Shown: positions 9,723 to 17,774, counted from the first letter of the stretch. The stretch is 64,000 nucleotides of DNA from Afipia birgiae 34632 (GCF_000308295.2 NZ_HG326653.1:115856-179855); one strand, 5' to 3'. Numbers and translations are program-made. The notes: a model not told the origin generated them from the letters alone.

Positions 9723-10424
9723 CTATTGCCGCATCAGCAGCAACGGATCTGCACTGTCGGGAACGCGCCGCCACTGGGCATTGTCGTCGGCCTCAAAACG
9801 CCAGATCTCGCCCTTCGCCGATCGCAGCAGCAACTCGCCACGTTCGATGCGCCACACCGTGGGCGCGAAAGTCGTGACCATCGGGTCGCAACGCGGCTTG
9901 AGATACACCGCAAAATTCTCCGGCGACGTTTCGGTATTGGTCAGCGTCAATCCGCAGATCGCCTTACCGCTTCCGCGCACCATCGCCCAGTCGCCGATCA
10001 GCTGATCCGCCGATTTCGACAGGGCACGGGCGGCAGCGAGATTCTGCAGCAGATAGACGCCTTCTCCCTGGCGCAGACCCTCGAAAATACCGCTCTCGAC
10101 CTCGGTCACATCAATGACCGACTGTCCCGCCGCATCCTGCAGCCGAACGATATCGAGACCCTTCACGCTCCACGCGACGATGTTCTTGGTGAACGGCAAC
10201 GCGGCGCTGCACCCCTTATCGAACTCCAGCTTTAGGCCTTGCGGCGTGGAATCGCTCTTCAGCGTCACGATGCAAGTCTTGTCGCGGCCCGCCGTAGACA
10301 GTTCCCATTCTCCGACCATTTCCTTGGTGAGAGAACGAGCGTCCTGCGCCACGGCGTCCGGTGCAATCATGAGAACCGCCGCCAACGCGAGCAGGCAAGC
10401 CTGCCCGTTCAGCGAATGTCTCAT
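9723..10424 (-). CDS. Secreted protein with two AprI/Inh-type metalloprotease-inhibitor domains
   Basis: A 233-aa exported protein from ATG 10424. The frame is open to 10514, but the longer version destroys the signal peptide. A signal peptide covers about residues 1-30 ('LLALAAVLMIAPDAVAQDA'). Two beta-barrel-like units follow. The first begins near residue 34 (LTKEMVGEWELS, ending near 'GVYLLQNL') and the second near 137 (SADQLIGDWAMV, ending at the C-terminus). Each contains the Inh landmarks: 'GxW' at the start, an internal cysteine pair (C-x~20-C), and an 'IW/VWRIE..G.L.L....G' strand. Inh proteins bind serralysin-type proteases in the periplasm, but no such protease is visible here. It lies just downstream of the hydroxyacid dehydrogenase gene (29 nt), so it may be the last gene of that operon. 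Confidence 0.75.
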   Translation of the reverse strand: MRHSLNGQACLLALAAVLMIAPDAVAQDARSLTKEMVGEWELSTAGRDKTCIVTLKSDSTPQGLKLEFDKGCSAALPFTKNIVAWSVKGLDIVRLQDAAGQSVIDVTEVESGIFEGLRQGEGVYLLQNLAAARALSKSADQLIGDWAMVRGSGKAICGLTLTNTETSPENFAVYLKPRCDPMVTTFAPTVWRIERGELLLRSAKGEIWRFEADDNAQWRRVPDSADPLLLMRQ

Positions 10425-10453
10425 GAAACCGGACTGTGCAGCGCGCGGCACTG

Positions 10454-11437
10454 TCAGCGGCCCTTCACCGGCGTCTCGGCAATCGGGGTCAACGGCGCCT
10501 TGCCCGCGAACCACAATTTGAGATTGTCGACCACAAGCTGATCCATCGCATTGCGTGTGGTGACCGACGCCGACGCGATATGCGGCAGCAGCACCACATT
10601 CTGCATCGCCTTCAATGCATCCGGCACTTCGGGCTCGTTCGCGAACACGTCGAGGCCGGCCGCCATGATGGTGCCGTCCTTGAGTGCGGCAATCAGCGCC
10701 TCCTCGTCCGCCACCGAACCGCGCGCGACGTTGATGAAGACACCACGCGGCCCCAGCGCCTTGAGCACCTCGGCGTTGATCATTTTCGCGGTCGACGGGC
10801 CGCCAGGCGTGATGGCGATCAGCGTATCGACCTCCTTCGCCATCTCGATCAGGTTGGGATAGTGCTTGTATGTGACGCCCTTCGCCGGATTGCGCGAGTG
10901 ATAGACCACCGGCACAAGCGACGCATCGAGACGGCGCGCGATGGCCTGGCCGATGCGGCCCATGCCGACCATACCAACCTTGCGGTCACGCAGCGAACCC
11001 GGGCTCAACGGAAAGCTTTTCGTGGTCCAGTGCCCCGCGCGCAGATAGCGATCCGCCTTGATGAATTCACGCACCGTCGCAATCAGAAGGCCAAGCGCGG
11101 TGTCCGCGACCTCCTCGGTCAGCACATCCGGCGTGTTGGTGACGATGATGTTGTGCCCGGCGGCGTACCTGAAATCGATATGGTCGTAGCCGACGCCGAA
11201 GGTCGATACCATTTCGGTTTTCGGGAACCGCGCCAGCATCGCGGCATCAGCCTGCACCAGACCGGTGACGGCAACGCCGCGAATGCGTCCGGCAATCTCA
11301 GGCGCCAGGCGGCTCAGGTCGCGCTGGTTCTCGAATTTGTGAAGCACGAAGTTCGCGGGAAAGCCGTTATCGATCACCGGCTTCGACGGGCCGTAAATCA
11401 GCACATCGACCTTTTCCTGAGAACCATCCGCAGCCAT
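10454..11437 (-). CDS. D-isomer-specific 2-hydroxyacid dehydrogenase (glyoxylate/hydroxypyruvate reductase-like)
   Basis: NAD(P)H-dependent 2-oxoacid reductase, 327 aa. The Rossmann glycine motif GMGRIG is at residues 158-163. The catalytic triad of the family is present: Arg239 in 'NVARGSV', Glu268 in 'FANEPEV' and His286 in 'LLPHIASA'. Substrate-domain landmarks include 'VSTFGVGYDHIDFRYA' (78-92) and 'TPDVLTEEVADTALGLLIA'. The start is ATG 11437, whose A is shared with the permease stop codon (TAATG), so translation is coupled; the in-frame open stretch up to 12268 only shadows the permease. Residue 181-182 ('SR' after the second beta strand) suggests NADP preference, which is an inference. 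Its place in the transporter operon suggests it acts on the imported compound or a product of it. Confidence 0.85.
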   Translation of the reverse strand: MAADGSQEKVDVLIYGPSKPVIDNGFPANFVLHKFENQRDLSRLAPEIAGRIRGVAVTGLVQADAAMLARFPKTEMVSTFGVGYDHIDFRYAAGHNIIVTNTPDVLTEEVADTALGLLIATVREFIKADRYLRAGHWTTKSFPLSPGSLRDRKVGMVGMGRIGQAIARRLDASLVPVVYHSRNPAKGVTYKHYPNLIEMAKEVDTLIAITPGGPSTAKMINAEVLKALGPRGVFINVARGSVADEEALIAALKDGTIMAAGLDVFANEPEVPDALKAMQNVVLLPHIASASVTTRNAMDQLVVDNLKLWFAGKAPLTPIAETPVKGR

Positions 11438-12237
11438 TAGTTGTCCTTTCCAAGCGCACTTTCGTGCCAGCGTCGTAGCACAAGATGCGAGGCCAGCGAG
11501 AGGCCCAAATAAATGACAATTCCGGCAATCGAGAGCAACAGCAGCGCCGCGAACATCCGGGGAATGTTGAGCCGATAACCGGCCTCTGCAATCCGATAAG
11601 CCAGTCCGGAGCCGGCGCCGGCCGAACCCGCCGCGATTTCGGCGACCACCGCACCGATCAGCGATAATCCACCCGCGATCCGCAGGCCGCCGAGAATATG
11701 CGGCAGTGCAGAAGGCAACTTCAGGCGGCGCAGGGTCTGCGTTCGAGAGGCGCCGTACAATTCGAACAGGCCGAGCAGATTGCGATCGACCGAATTCAGC
11801 CCCAACGTGGTATTCGACAGCACCGGAAAAAACGCGACGATCCAGGCGCAGGCCACGACCGCCGCATGCTGCGGAAGATAGATCAGCAACAGCGGCGCGA
11901 TTGCAATCACCGGCGTCACCTGGAGAATAACGGCGTAGGGCAAAAGCGCATACTCCAGCCATTTCGAGCGGCTGAACAACACCGCGAGGGCGATGCCGCC
12001 GACCGCCGCTGCAAAAAAGCCCTGAACCGTGGTCAGCAGTGTCGTCAGCAACGACCCGAACAGGATCGGCCAGTCCTGTATCAGGGTCGAGAACACGACG
12101 CTTGGCGCAGGCAGCACATAGACCGGGAGATTGTTGATGCGTACCGCCGCCTCCCAGACCGCAACGCCGGCGGCGAGCGCAACCAGCGGCAGGACGAACT
12201 TCAAAAACCGGACCGGCAACGTCTCGCGGGTGGTCAT
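11437..12237 (-). CDS. ABC transporter permease of the SsuC/TauC/NMT1-associated type
   Basis: Inner-membrane permease, 266 aa, with about six hydrophobic segments. The EAA loop is visible as 'FELYGASRTQTLRRLKLPSALPHILGGLRIAGGLSLIGAVVAEI' (residues about 165-208), which is typical of permeases for taurine, alkanesulfonates, nitrate and thiamine precursors. The start overlaps the upstream ATPase stop by 4 nt, and the stop overlaps the next gene's start by 1 nt, so it is tightly coupled in the operon SBP-ATPase-permease-dehydrogenase. Substrate unknown. Confidence 0.88.
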   Translation of the reverse strand: MTTRETLPVRFLKFVLPLVALAAGVAVWEAAVRINNLPVYVLPAPSVVFSTLIQDWPILFGSLLTTLLTTVQGFFAAAVGGIALAVLFSRSKWLEYALLPYAVILQVTPVIAIAPLLLIYLPQHAAVVACAWIVAFFPVLSNTTLGLNSVDRNLLGLFELYGASRTQTLRRLKLPSALPHILGGLRIAGGLSLIGAVVAEIAAGSAGAGSGLAYRIAEAGYRLNIPRMFAALLLLSIAGIVIYLGLSLASHLVLRRWHESALGKDN

Positions 12238-13049
12238 GCCGCTGCCCCGACAGTGCTGGCCTTCGCAAGCGCTACGGAAACATCACGGCAATGCGCCGCA
12301 TATTCCGGCGACGTACGAAAGTCCTCGCCGCGCGGCTCGGCTGCATTGATGCGAAATTCACGCGCGATGCGTCCGGGCCGAGGCGTCATGATCAGCACGC
12401 GTTGCGACAGATACACCGACTCGAATACCGAATGCGTCACGAACACGACCGTCTTGCCCAGCTTGCGCCAAAGCGCGAGCAGGTCGTTGTTCAGCTTGAA
12501 CCGCGTGATCTCGTCAAGTGCCGCGAACGGCTCATCCATCAGGAGAATATCCGGATCGGTCACCAGCGCCCGCGCCAGCGAAACCCGCATCTTCATGCCG
12601 CCGGACAGTTCGCGCGGATAGACGTCCGCGAACTCCGCGAGCCCGACTTGCGATAGCGCCTGATTGACATGCGCTGCGGTATCGGCACGGGACACATGCG
12701 CCAGATCGAGCGGAAGCTGAACGTTGCCGCGTACCGTCGCCCACGGCATCAGGGTCGGCTCCTGAAACACGAAACCGATGTTGTGGCGCGAACGACCCTG
12801 CGCGCCGCGCCCGGCGACCTGAACGGTGCCGGTCGTCGGCTCGTTCAGGCCGGCCATGATGCGCAGCGCCGTGGACTTGCCGCAGCCGGACGGCCCGAGC
12901 AACGACACGAACTCTCCCGTGCGAACCGTCAGGTCGAGCGGACCCAATGCGGCAACACCATTGTCGTAGATCTTGGTGACGTCGCGCAACGACACTGCCG
13001 CGCCACCCGGCGGTCTGTCGCGCGTATCGTCAGCCTCTAAGATGGACAT
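12234..13049 (-). CDS. ABC transporter ATP-binding protein (SsuB/TauB-type)
   Basis: ATPase of 271 aa from ATG 13049; the open frame to 13112 would add 21 residues that overlap the binding-protein stop region and are not family-like. Walker A GPSGCGKST is at residues 52-60, Q-loop 'FVFQEPTLMPWATV' at 93-106, signature LSGGM at 148-152 and Walker B ILLMDEP at 168-174. 'LMPW.TV..NV' after the Q-loop is typical of the nitrate/sulfonate/taurine subfamily. It is preceded by the NMT1-type binding protein (19 nt gap) and followed by the permease (4-nt overlap). Confidence 0.9.
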   Translation of the reverse strand: MSILEADDTRDRPPGGAAVSLRDVTKIYDNGVAALGPLDLTVRTGEFVSLLGPSGCGKSTALRIMAGLNEPTTGTVQVAGRGAQGRSRHNIGFVFQEPTLMPWATVRGNVQLPLDLAHVSRADTAAHVNQALSQVGLAEFADVYPRELSGGMKMRVSLARALVTDPDILLMDEPFAALDEITRFKLNNDLLALWRKLGKTVVFVTHSVFESVYLSQRVLIMTPRPGRIAREFRINAAEPRGEDFRTSPEYAAHCRDVSVALAKASTVGAAA

Positions 13050-13068
13050 TCCGGGAAATCCGCCGCCG

Positions 13069-14097
13069 TCAGTTCTTCGGCCGCAGGTTAAGACCCACGG
13101 CCTTGTTGACAAAACGCAAGGTGTAGGCCTTGCGATAGTCGATGTCGCGCCGCGTCACGCCGGCACGAACCATCTTGCCGAAGAACGCCACCATGCGCTC
13201 GTCGCTCATCGCGCCAATACCATCCTTCAGCGCATCGCCGGAATCGACGATGCCGTATTGCTTCATCTTGTCGACCGAATAGGCGAGCAGATCGTCTGTC
13301 ATCTCGGGATTGGCCTTCTTGATAAGCGCATTGCCGGGGCGGTTGTCGCCGTAGAGATAAGTGTACCAGCCCGTCACCGAGGCATCGACGAAACGCTGCA
13401 CCAGATCGGCTTTCTTTTCAGCGTACGCGGTTCGTGTCTCGATCAGCGTCGAGTAGGCGTTGAAGCCGTAGTCAGCCAGCAGGATGACAGTCGGCTTGAA
13501 CTTCGCCTGCTTCTCCACCGCGAACGGTTCGGACGTCACGTAGCCCTGCATCGCACTTTTCTTGTCCGCCAGAAACGGCTGCGCGTTGAACGTATAGGGT
13601 TTCACGTTTTCCTCGCTGAACCCGTAGTCGGATTTCAGCCACTGGAAATAGGTCGGCATCCCTTCCTTGGATACGAACAGCGTCAGCGGCTTGAGGTCTT
13701 CGAGCTTGCTGACCTTGGACCCGGGATGCGCCAGGAAAACCTGCGGATCTTTCTGGAAGATAGCTGCGACCGCGACAACGGGCACATTGTTGGCCACCGC
13801 ATCGAATGACTGCAGCGTGTTCGCGCTCATGAAAAAATCGAGCTTGCCGGCGATCAACTGGATACGGTTGTTGACGTTGGGACCACCGGGAACGATCGTG
13901 ACGTCGAGGCCGTAACGTGCGTAGGTGCCGTCCGCCACGGCCTGATAGAAGCCGCCATGCTCGGCTTGCGCGACCCAGTTGGTGCCGAACGAAACCTTGT
14001 CCAGGGTGCCGGGGGTCTGTGCATGAGCCCGTATTCCGGTCGTCAGCCCGAGACTGATTCCGGCGACGACCGCGCACAGCAAGCGGCTGGGTGGCAT
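13069..14097 (-). CDS. NMT1/THI5-like ABC transporter substrate-binding protein
   Basis: Periplasmic binding protein of 342 aa. The signal peptide ends near residue 26 ('TGIRAHAQTPG'). The mature N-terminus 'LDKVSFGTNWVAQAEHGGFYQAVADGTYARYGLDVTIVPGGPNVNNRIQLIAGKLDFFM' has the layout of NMT1/THI5-like proteins (ThiY, RibY, SsuA relatives): a strand, 'NW..Q.EH.GFY.A...G.Y...GLDV', then a GG-containing loop. The family binds pyrimidine precursors, riboflavin or aliphatic sulfonates; 'NWxxQAEHGGFYQA' is closer to the ThiY-like hydroxymethylpyrimidine-precursor proteins than to SsuA. This is a family-level judgement. First gene of the minus-strand operon, divergent from the creatininase-family gene (97 nt apart). 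Confidence 0.87.
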   Translation of the reverse strand: MPPSRLLCAVVAGISLGLTTGIRAHAQTPGTLDKVSFGTNWVAQAEHGGFYQAVADGTYARYGLDVTIVPGGPNVNNRIQLIAGKLDFFMSANTLQSFDAVANNVPVVAVAAIFQKDPQVFLAHPGSKVSKLEDLKPLTLFVSKEGMPTYFQWLKSDYGFSEENVKPYTFNAQPFLADKKSAMQGYVTSEPFAVEKQAKFKPTVILLADYGFNAYSTLIETRTAYAEKKADLVQRFVDASVTGWYTYLYGDNRPGNALIKKANPEMTDDLLAYSVDKMKQYGIVDSGDALKDGIGAMSDERMVAFFGKMVRAGVTRRDIDYRKAYTLRFVNKAVGLNLRPKN

Positions 14098-14194
14098 GAT
14101 TGGACTCCGTTGGGCGTTTTGCCCATGATGGGCAACCTAAAGCTACTCTGCTAATTGATTCAATGAAACGCCTGTTCGAAGAAACCCGCGCACG

Positions 14195-15010
14195 ATGATA
14201 AAGCCGCCGCACGACTGGACCGCGATTCGCTCCTCCACCATCGACAAGGCCGAGAGCTCTCGCTGGATCGCCGTGCTGCCGCTGGCGGCCACCGAACAGC
14301 ACGGACCTCATTTACCGTTCGAGACCGACACCCTGATTGCCGAAGCCTATCTTGCGCGCGTCCGCGCTACGTTGCCCGTTGATTTGCCGGTGACGTTTCT
14401 GCCCATCGAGCCGGTCGGGATTTCAACCGAACATACGGCCTATCCCGGTACGCAAACACTTCCGACGGAAGTTGCACTCAGCAAGTGGATGGCGCTCTGT
14501 GACGCGGTGGCGGAAACGGGCATCAGAAAGATCGTCATCGTCACCAGCCACGGCGGCAACAGCGCGGCGATGGCGCTGATCGCGCAAGATTTGCGCGCAA
14601 AGCATGGAATGCTGGCGGTGACCACAAGCTGGAGCCGGTTCGGCGCTCCGGACGGATTGTTCTCCGCCGACGAATTGCGTTTTGGTGTTCACGGCGGCGC
14701 TGTCGAAACCTCGATCATGCTCGCAGCCTTTCCTGATCAGGTGAGAACCAACCGGCTCGCGAATTTCGAGTCTGCGGAAAGGCAGATGGTCAAGGAATTC
14801 CGCTGGCTTTCGGCGGGACGCCCTGCGCCGTTTGCGTGGGCGGCGCAGGATCTCAATCCGCAGGGCGCGGTCGGCGACGCAACTCTGGCCAGCGCGGAGA
14901 AAGGCAACGCGTTGCTGGACTACGGCGCACGCGCGTTTGTCGAATTGCTCGATGATGTCCGCAGATTCGACCTCTCCCGGTTGGCTAACCAGCCGCAAAT
15001 ATCGAAATAG
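14195..15010 (+). CDS. Creatininase-family amidohydrolase
   Basis: A 271-aa member of the creatininase fold family (creatinine amidohydrolase, FAPy deformylase, MftE). Metal-ligand positions match: Glu34 and His36 in 'ATEQHGPHLP', Asp45 in 'ETDTLIAE', His119 in 'VTSHGGNSA' and Glu171 in 'HGGAVETSIML'. Enzymes of this family hydrolyse cyclic or linear amides such as creatinine or N-formyl pyrimidines. The gene is divergent from an NMT1/THI5-like importer operon, so I infer that it acts on the imported nitrogenous compound, possibly a pyrimidine-like one. That link is inference from context only. Nothing in the sequence singles out creatinine as substrate. Confidence 0.85.
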   Translation: MIKPPHDWTAIRSSTIDKAESSRWIAVLPLAATEQHGPHLPFETDTLIAEAYLARVRATLPVDLPVTFLPIEPVGISTEHTAYPGTQTLPTEVALSKWMALCDAVAETGIRKIVIVTSHGGNSAAMALIAQDLRAKHGMLAVTTSWSRFGAPDGLFSADELRFGVHGGAVETSIMLAAFPDQVRTNRLANFESAERQMVKEFRWLSAGRPAPFAWAAQDLNPQGAVGDATLASAEKGNALLDYGARAFVELLDDVRRFDLSRLANQPQISK

Positions 15011-15147
15011 CCTTATAAGATGCTGAAATTACTATATTTTTGTTTGTGATCGACTTTCGAAAAGAATTTTCGAACCGAATCCCGGCAGCTCACCACCAAT
15101 TGGCATGCGGTCCACACGGCCCGCCCCAAACAAGGATGGAGAGTTTC

Positions 15148-15417
15148 ATGTCGATCAAGACCAAGATTGCCGCCCTCGCAGTTGCTGCTCTGACCCTGAC
15201 CGGCGGCATTGCCGCCACCACCCAGGAAGCTCACGCCGGCAAATTCCATCATCACCATGGCGTCGGCATCGGTGTCGGCCTCGCCGCTGGCGCGCTGTTC
15301 GCCGCTGCTGCCAGCAACGCTTACGCCAACGACTACTACGGCTATCGCCGCTGCGGCTGGGTTCGCCAGTTCGACGCCTACGGCAACTACATCGGCCGCG
15401 TTCGCAGCTGCTACTGA
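15148..15417 (+). CDS. Small secreted protein with a His cluster, function unknown
   Basis: An 89-aa protein starting at ATG 15148, with AAGGATGGAG about 7 nt upstream; the frame is open from 15040, but the earlier part is not family-like. The signal peptide runs through residue 29 ('IAALAVAALTLTGGIAATTQEAHAG'). A short KFHHHHG cluster follows immediately, then a glycine/alanine hydrophobic stretch ('GIGVGLAAGALFAAAAS') and a C-terminal tail rich in Tyr and Arg with two cysteines (CGW...SCY) that could form a disulfide. I recognise this only as a type of small exported protein common in Bradyrhizobium relatives. Monocistronic: it is followed by a strong terminator. Confidence 0.7.
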   Translation: MSIKTKIAALAVAALTLTGGIAATTQEAHAGKFHHHHGVGIGVGLAAGALFAAAASNAYANDYYGYRRCGWVRQFDAYGNYIGRVRSCY

Positions 15418-15472
15418 TCAGAATCAAAGTTGAGTTCGGCGCGACGCCTCATCCACGCCGCGTCGACCCAAG

Positions 15473-15510
15473 GACCCGCCCGGTTGTCCCCCCGGGCGGG
15501 TCATTTTGTT
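15473..15510 (+). terminator. Rho-independent terminator after the small secreted protein gene
   Basis: A perfect 11-bp inverted repeat (GACCCGCCCGG at 15473-15483, CCGGGCGGGTC at 15492-15502) with an 8-nt loop is followed by ATTTTGTTT. It lies 56 nt after the stop codon of the small secreted protein. Confidence 0.85.
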
Positions 15511-15659
15511 TGGCTTGCACATTGAGACGATGGCCAATGAAAACTGACAACCGTCTCGACCATGTTATGCAATTGTCACATCGTGCTGTCATGGCTCCGG
15601 CGTGCGCCGAATCCGGTTGCCCGCTCGCCCAATCAATTGCGAATAGAGAAAATAACTAC

Positions 15660-15676
15660 TTGCGAATTATTCGCAA
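15660..15676 (+). promoter_or_regulatory. Perfect palindrome of Fur/Mur type ahead of the porin gene
   Basis: The sequence TTGCGAATTATTCGCAA is an exact 8-1-8 inverted repeat, containing TGCGAAT-T-ATTCGCA, the 7-1-7 layout of Fur-family operators. A further half-site, TTGCGAAT, lies about 24 nt upstream (15637-15644) in the same orientation. The position, 80 nt before the start codon at 15756, suits an operator or promoter-overlapping site. That it binds Fur/Mur specifically is inference from layout. Confidence 0.5.
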
Positions 15677-15755
15677 ATACGCCCAAATGCCTGGAAGCTG
15701 GGGTCATTTCTGATGTCCCGCCGCGCAACCCCGCCATCCGACGATCCGGCGCTTC

Positions 15756-17774
15756 ATGTCACGATTACTCCATCACCCGGCTGCTCTGAAGGGCGCTCTC
15801 GCAGGGCTCATGCTCGGGGTCGTGCCGCTTGGAACGGCGCAGGCTGCCGACACGTCGATCGCTCTGCCAGTCAAGGCGCCACGCATTGAGCGCTATTTCG
15901 ACTGGAGCGGTCTCTATGTCGGCGGTCATGTCGGCTATGGCGGCGGCAGCTTCGGCTCCGGCACGAACCCGCTTCCGCAGCAGGGCATCTTCTTTCCGCA
16001 CAGCATCACGGGTCTGATTGGCGGCTATCAGGCAGGCTACAATCTGCAGCTTCCGAACAAATGGGTGCTCGGGGTTGAGGCCGACATTTCGTTTACGAGC
16101 CCGCTAGATCGTCCGAAGCTGGTGCCAGCGCCGTTCCACACAACGTTCGATGACTTCGGCACGGCGCGGGGCCGCATCGGCTACGCATTCGGGACGTGGC
16201 TGCCCTATGTGACCGGCGGTGCTGCATGGGGACGCACCCGCGTCGATCTCAATGACGCGGACGGCAACGTCGTCGGCAACAAGTCGCGCGTGCATCTGGG
16301 CTGGGTTGCCGGCGCCGGCGTCGAATTCGCGATGGGCGGCAACTGGTCCGGCAAGGTCGAATACAACTACATCGATCTTGGCGCGCGCACCTACGGACTC
16401 GGCGACGTCCCGCTCCCCGACGTGCGGGTCGATCCGCAGATTCACGCCGTCAAGGTCGGGATGAACTACCGGCTCTGGGACACGCCGCCGTGGATTGCGG
16501 GCAACACCGCGGTTAAACTGCCAGCGCTTCCGGAGTCGCAGGACTGGAACATCCACGGCCAGACCACGCTGATCACGCAAGGCTATCCATCTTTCCGTGC
16601 GCCGTATCAGGGGCCGAACAGCCTCCCCGGCGCCGGGCGCGCACGCGAAACCTGGACGGTCGGCGCGTTTCTCGGCTGGCGACTGTGGGAGGGCGGCGAA
16701 TTCTACTTCAATCCCGAGCTTGCTCAGGGCTTCGGCATCGGCGGCACCCTGGGTCTCGCGGGCTTCTCGAACGGCGAAGCACAGAAGGGCGGCGCGGAAT
16801 ATCCGAAATTTCGCGCGCAGCGCTATTTCTTCCGTCAGACTTTCGGCCTTGGCGGCGAGCAGGAAGACGTCGCCGACGCTGCCAATCAATTGCCGGGCAA
16901 ACGCGATATCGATCGCGTCACGGTCACGGTCGGACGGTTCGCCGTCGGCGATTACTTCGACGGCAATTCCTACGCGAAGGATCCGCGCGCCGATTTCATG
17001 AACTGGGCGATGTGGTCCTCCGCCGCCTATGACTTCCCTGCCGATCTGCCGGGCTTCACCCGCGGCGCCGTCGTTGAACTCAACCGCAAGGATTGGGCGA
17101 TCAGGGCCGGTCTTTTCCAGGTGCCGTCACAACCCAACAGCGATGTGCTCACCTTCAAAACCGGCGGCGCGGTGGTCGAATTCGAAGAACGCCACACGAT
17201 CCTCAATCAGCCCGGCAAGCTGCGACTCGGCGTGTTCGCGAACCGCGGCAACACTGCCAACTATCGCAACGCGCTGGGCATCAGCGTGGCGAACCCCGGA
17301 CTCGACATCAATGATATTGTAGTGGGTGAGCGCCGCAAACGATCGAAGTACGGCTTCTACGTCAACGCCGAACAGCAGATCGCAACCGACGTCGGCATCT
17401 TCGCCCGCGCCAGCTGGAACGACGGCCAGAACGAGATCCTGTCGTTCACCGACGTTGACCGCAGCGTGTCCGGTGGTGTTTCGATCAAAGGCAGCTATTG
17501 GGGCCGGCCCGCCGACACATTTGCACTGGGCGGGGCCGTCAACGGCCTGTCCGGCGCGCACCGCGATTTCCTCGCCGCCGGCGGCAAGGGTCTCCTGATC
17601 GGCGACGGCCGATTGAACTACGGCATGGAACGGATTCTCGAGACCTACTACGCGCTCGCGCTCAGCAAGGCCTTCACCTTCACCGCCGACTACCAGCTGA
17701 TCACGAACCCGGCCTACAACGCGGACCGGGGACCGGTCTCGATTTTTTCAGGCCGTCTGCACGGCGAGTTCTAG
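15756..17774 (+). CDS. Outer-membrane protein: Omp25-like small barrel fused to OprB-type carbohydrate porin
   Basis: A 672-aa exported protein with two predicted outer-membrane barrels in tandem. After a signal peptide (cleavage near 'GTAQA-ADTS', residue 31), residues about 45-250 form an Omp25/Omp31-like 8-strand barrel ('YFDWSGLYVGGHVGYGGGSFG', 'GYQAGYNLQLPNKWVLGVEADI', 'GTARGRIGYAFG.WLPYVTGGAAWG', ending 'HAVKVGMNYRLW'). Residues about 275-672 resemble OprB-type porins ('QDWNIHGQTTLITQGYPSFRAPYQGPNSLPG', 'RVTVTVGRFAVGDYFDGNSYAKDPRADFMNWAMW', 'KAFTFTADYQLITNPAYNADRGPVSIFSGRLHGEF', with terminal Phe as usual for outer-membrane barrels). OprB proteins pass sugars; the role of the N-terminal unit is unknown. 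Monocistronic, with a palindromic operator candidate upstream. Some related proteins in Bradyrhizobium have this layout, so it is probably a native fusion. Confidence 0.8.
   Translation: MSRLLHHPAALKGALAGLMLGVVPLGTAQAADTSIALPVKAPRIERYFDWSGLYVGGHVGYGGGSFGSGTNPLPQQGIFFPHSITGLIGGYQAGYNLQLPNKWVLGVEADISFTSPLDRPKLVPAPFHTTFDDFGTARGRIGYAFGTWLPYVTGGAAWGRTRVDLNDADGNVVGNKSRVHLGWVAGAGVEFAMGGNWSGKVEYNYIDLGARTYGLGDVPLPDVRVDPQIHAVKVGMNYRLWDTPPWIAGNTAVKLPALPESQDWNIHGQTTLITQGYPSFRAPYQGPNSLPGAGRARETWTVGAFLGWRLWEGGEFYFNPELAQGFGIGGTLGLAGFSNGEAQKGGAEYPKFRAQRYFFRQTFGLGGEQEDVADAANQLPGKRDIDRVTVTVGRFAVGDYFDGNSYAKDPRADFMNWAMWSSAAYDFPADLPGFTRGAVVELNRKDWAIRAGLFQVPSQPNSDVLTFKTGGAVVEFEERHTILNQPGKLRLGVFANRGNTANYRNALGISVANPGLDINDIVVGERRKRSKYGFYVNAEQQIATDVGIFARASWNDGQNEILSFTDVDRSVSGGVSIKGSYWGRPADTFALGGAVNGLSGAHRDFLAAGGKGLLIGDGRLNYGMERILETYYALALSKAFTFTADYQLITNPAYNADRGPVSIFSGRLHGEF

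Larger units (their letters stand above)
15418..15755. other. Non-coding region between the small secreted protein and the double-barrel porin gene
   Basis: 338 nt without a supported gene. It contains the terminator at 15473-15510 and, 80-96 nt before the porin start, the 17-bp palindrome described separately. The stretch 15630-15680 is clearly AT-richer than its surroundings, consistent with a promoter. Confidence 0.6.

Noticed and set aside
10454..12268. A 604-aa continuous frame suggesting a permease-dehydrogenase fusion
   Set aside because: The permease is read in a different frame and has its own complete gene; the upstream part of this frame has no domain content, and the dehydrogenase starts at a coupled ATG (11437).
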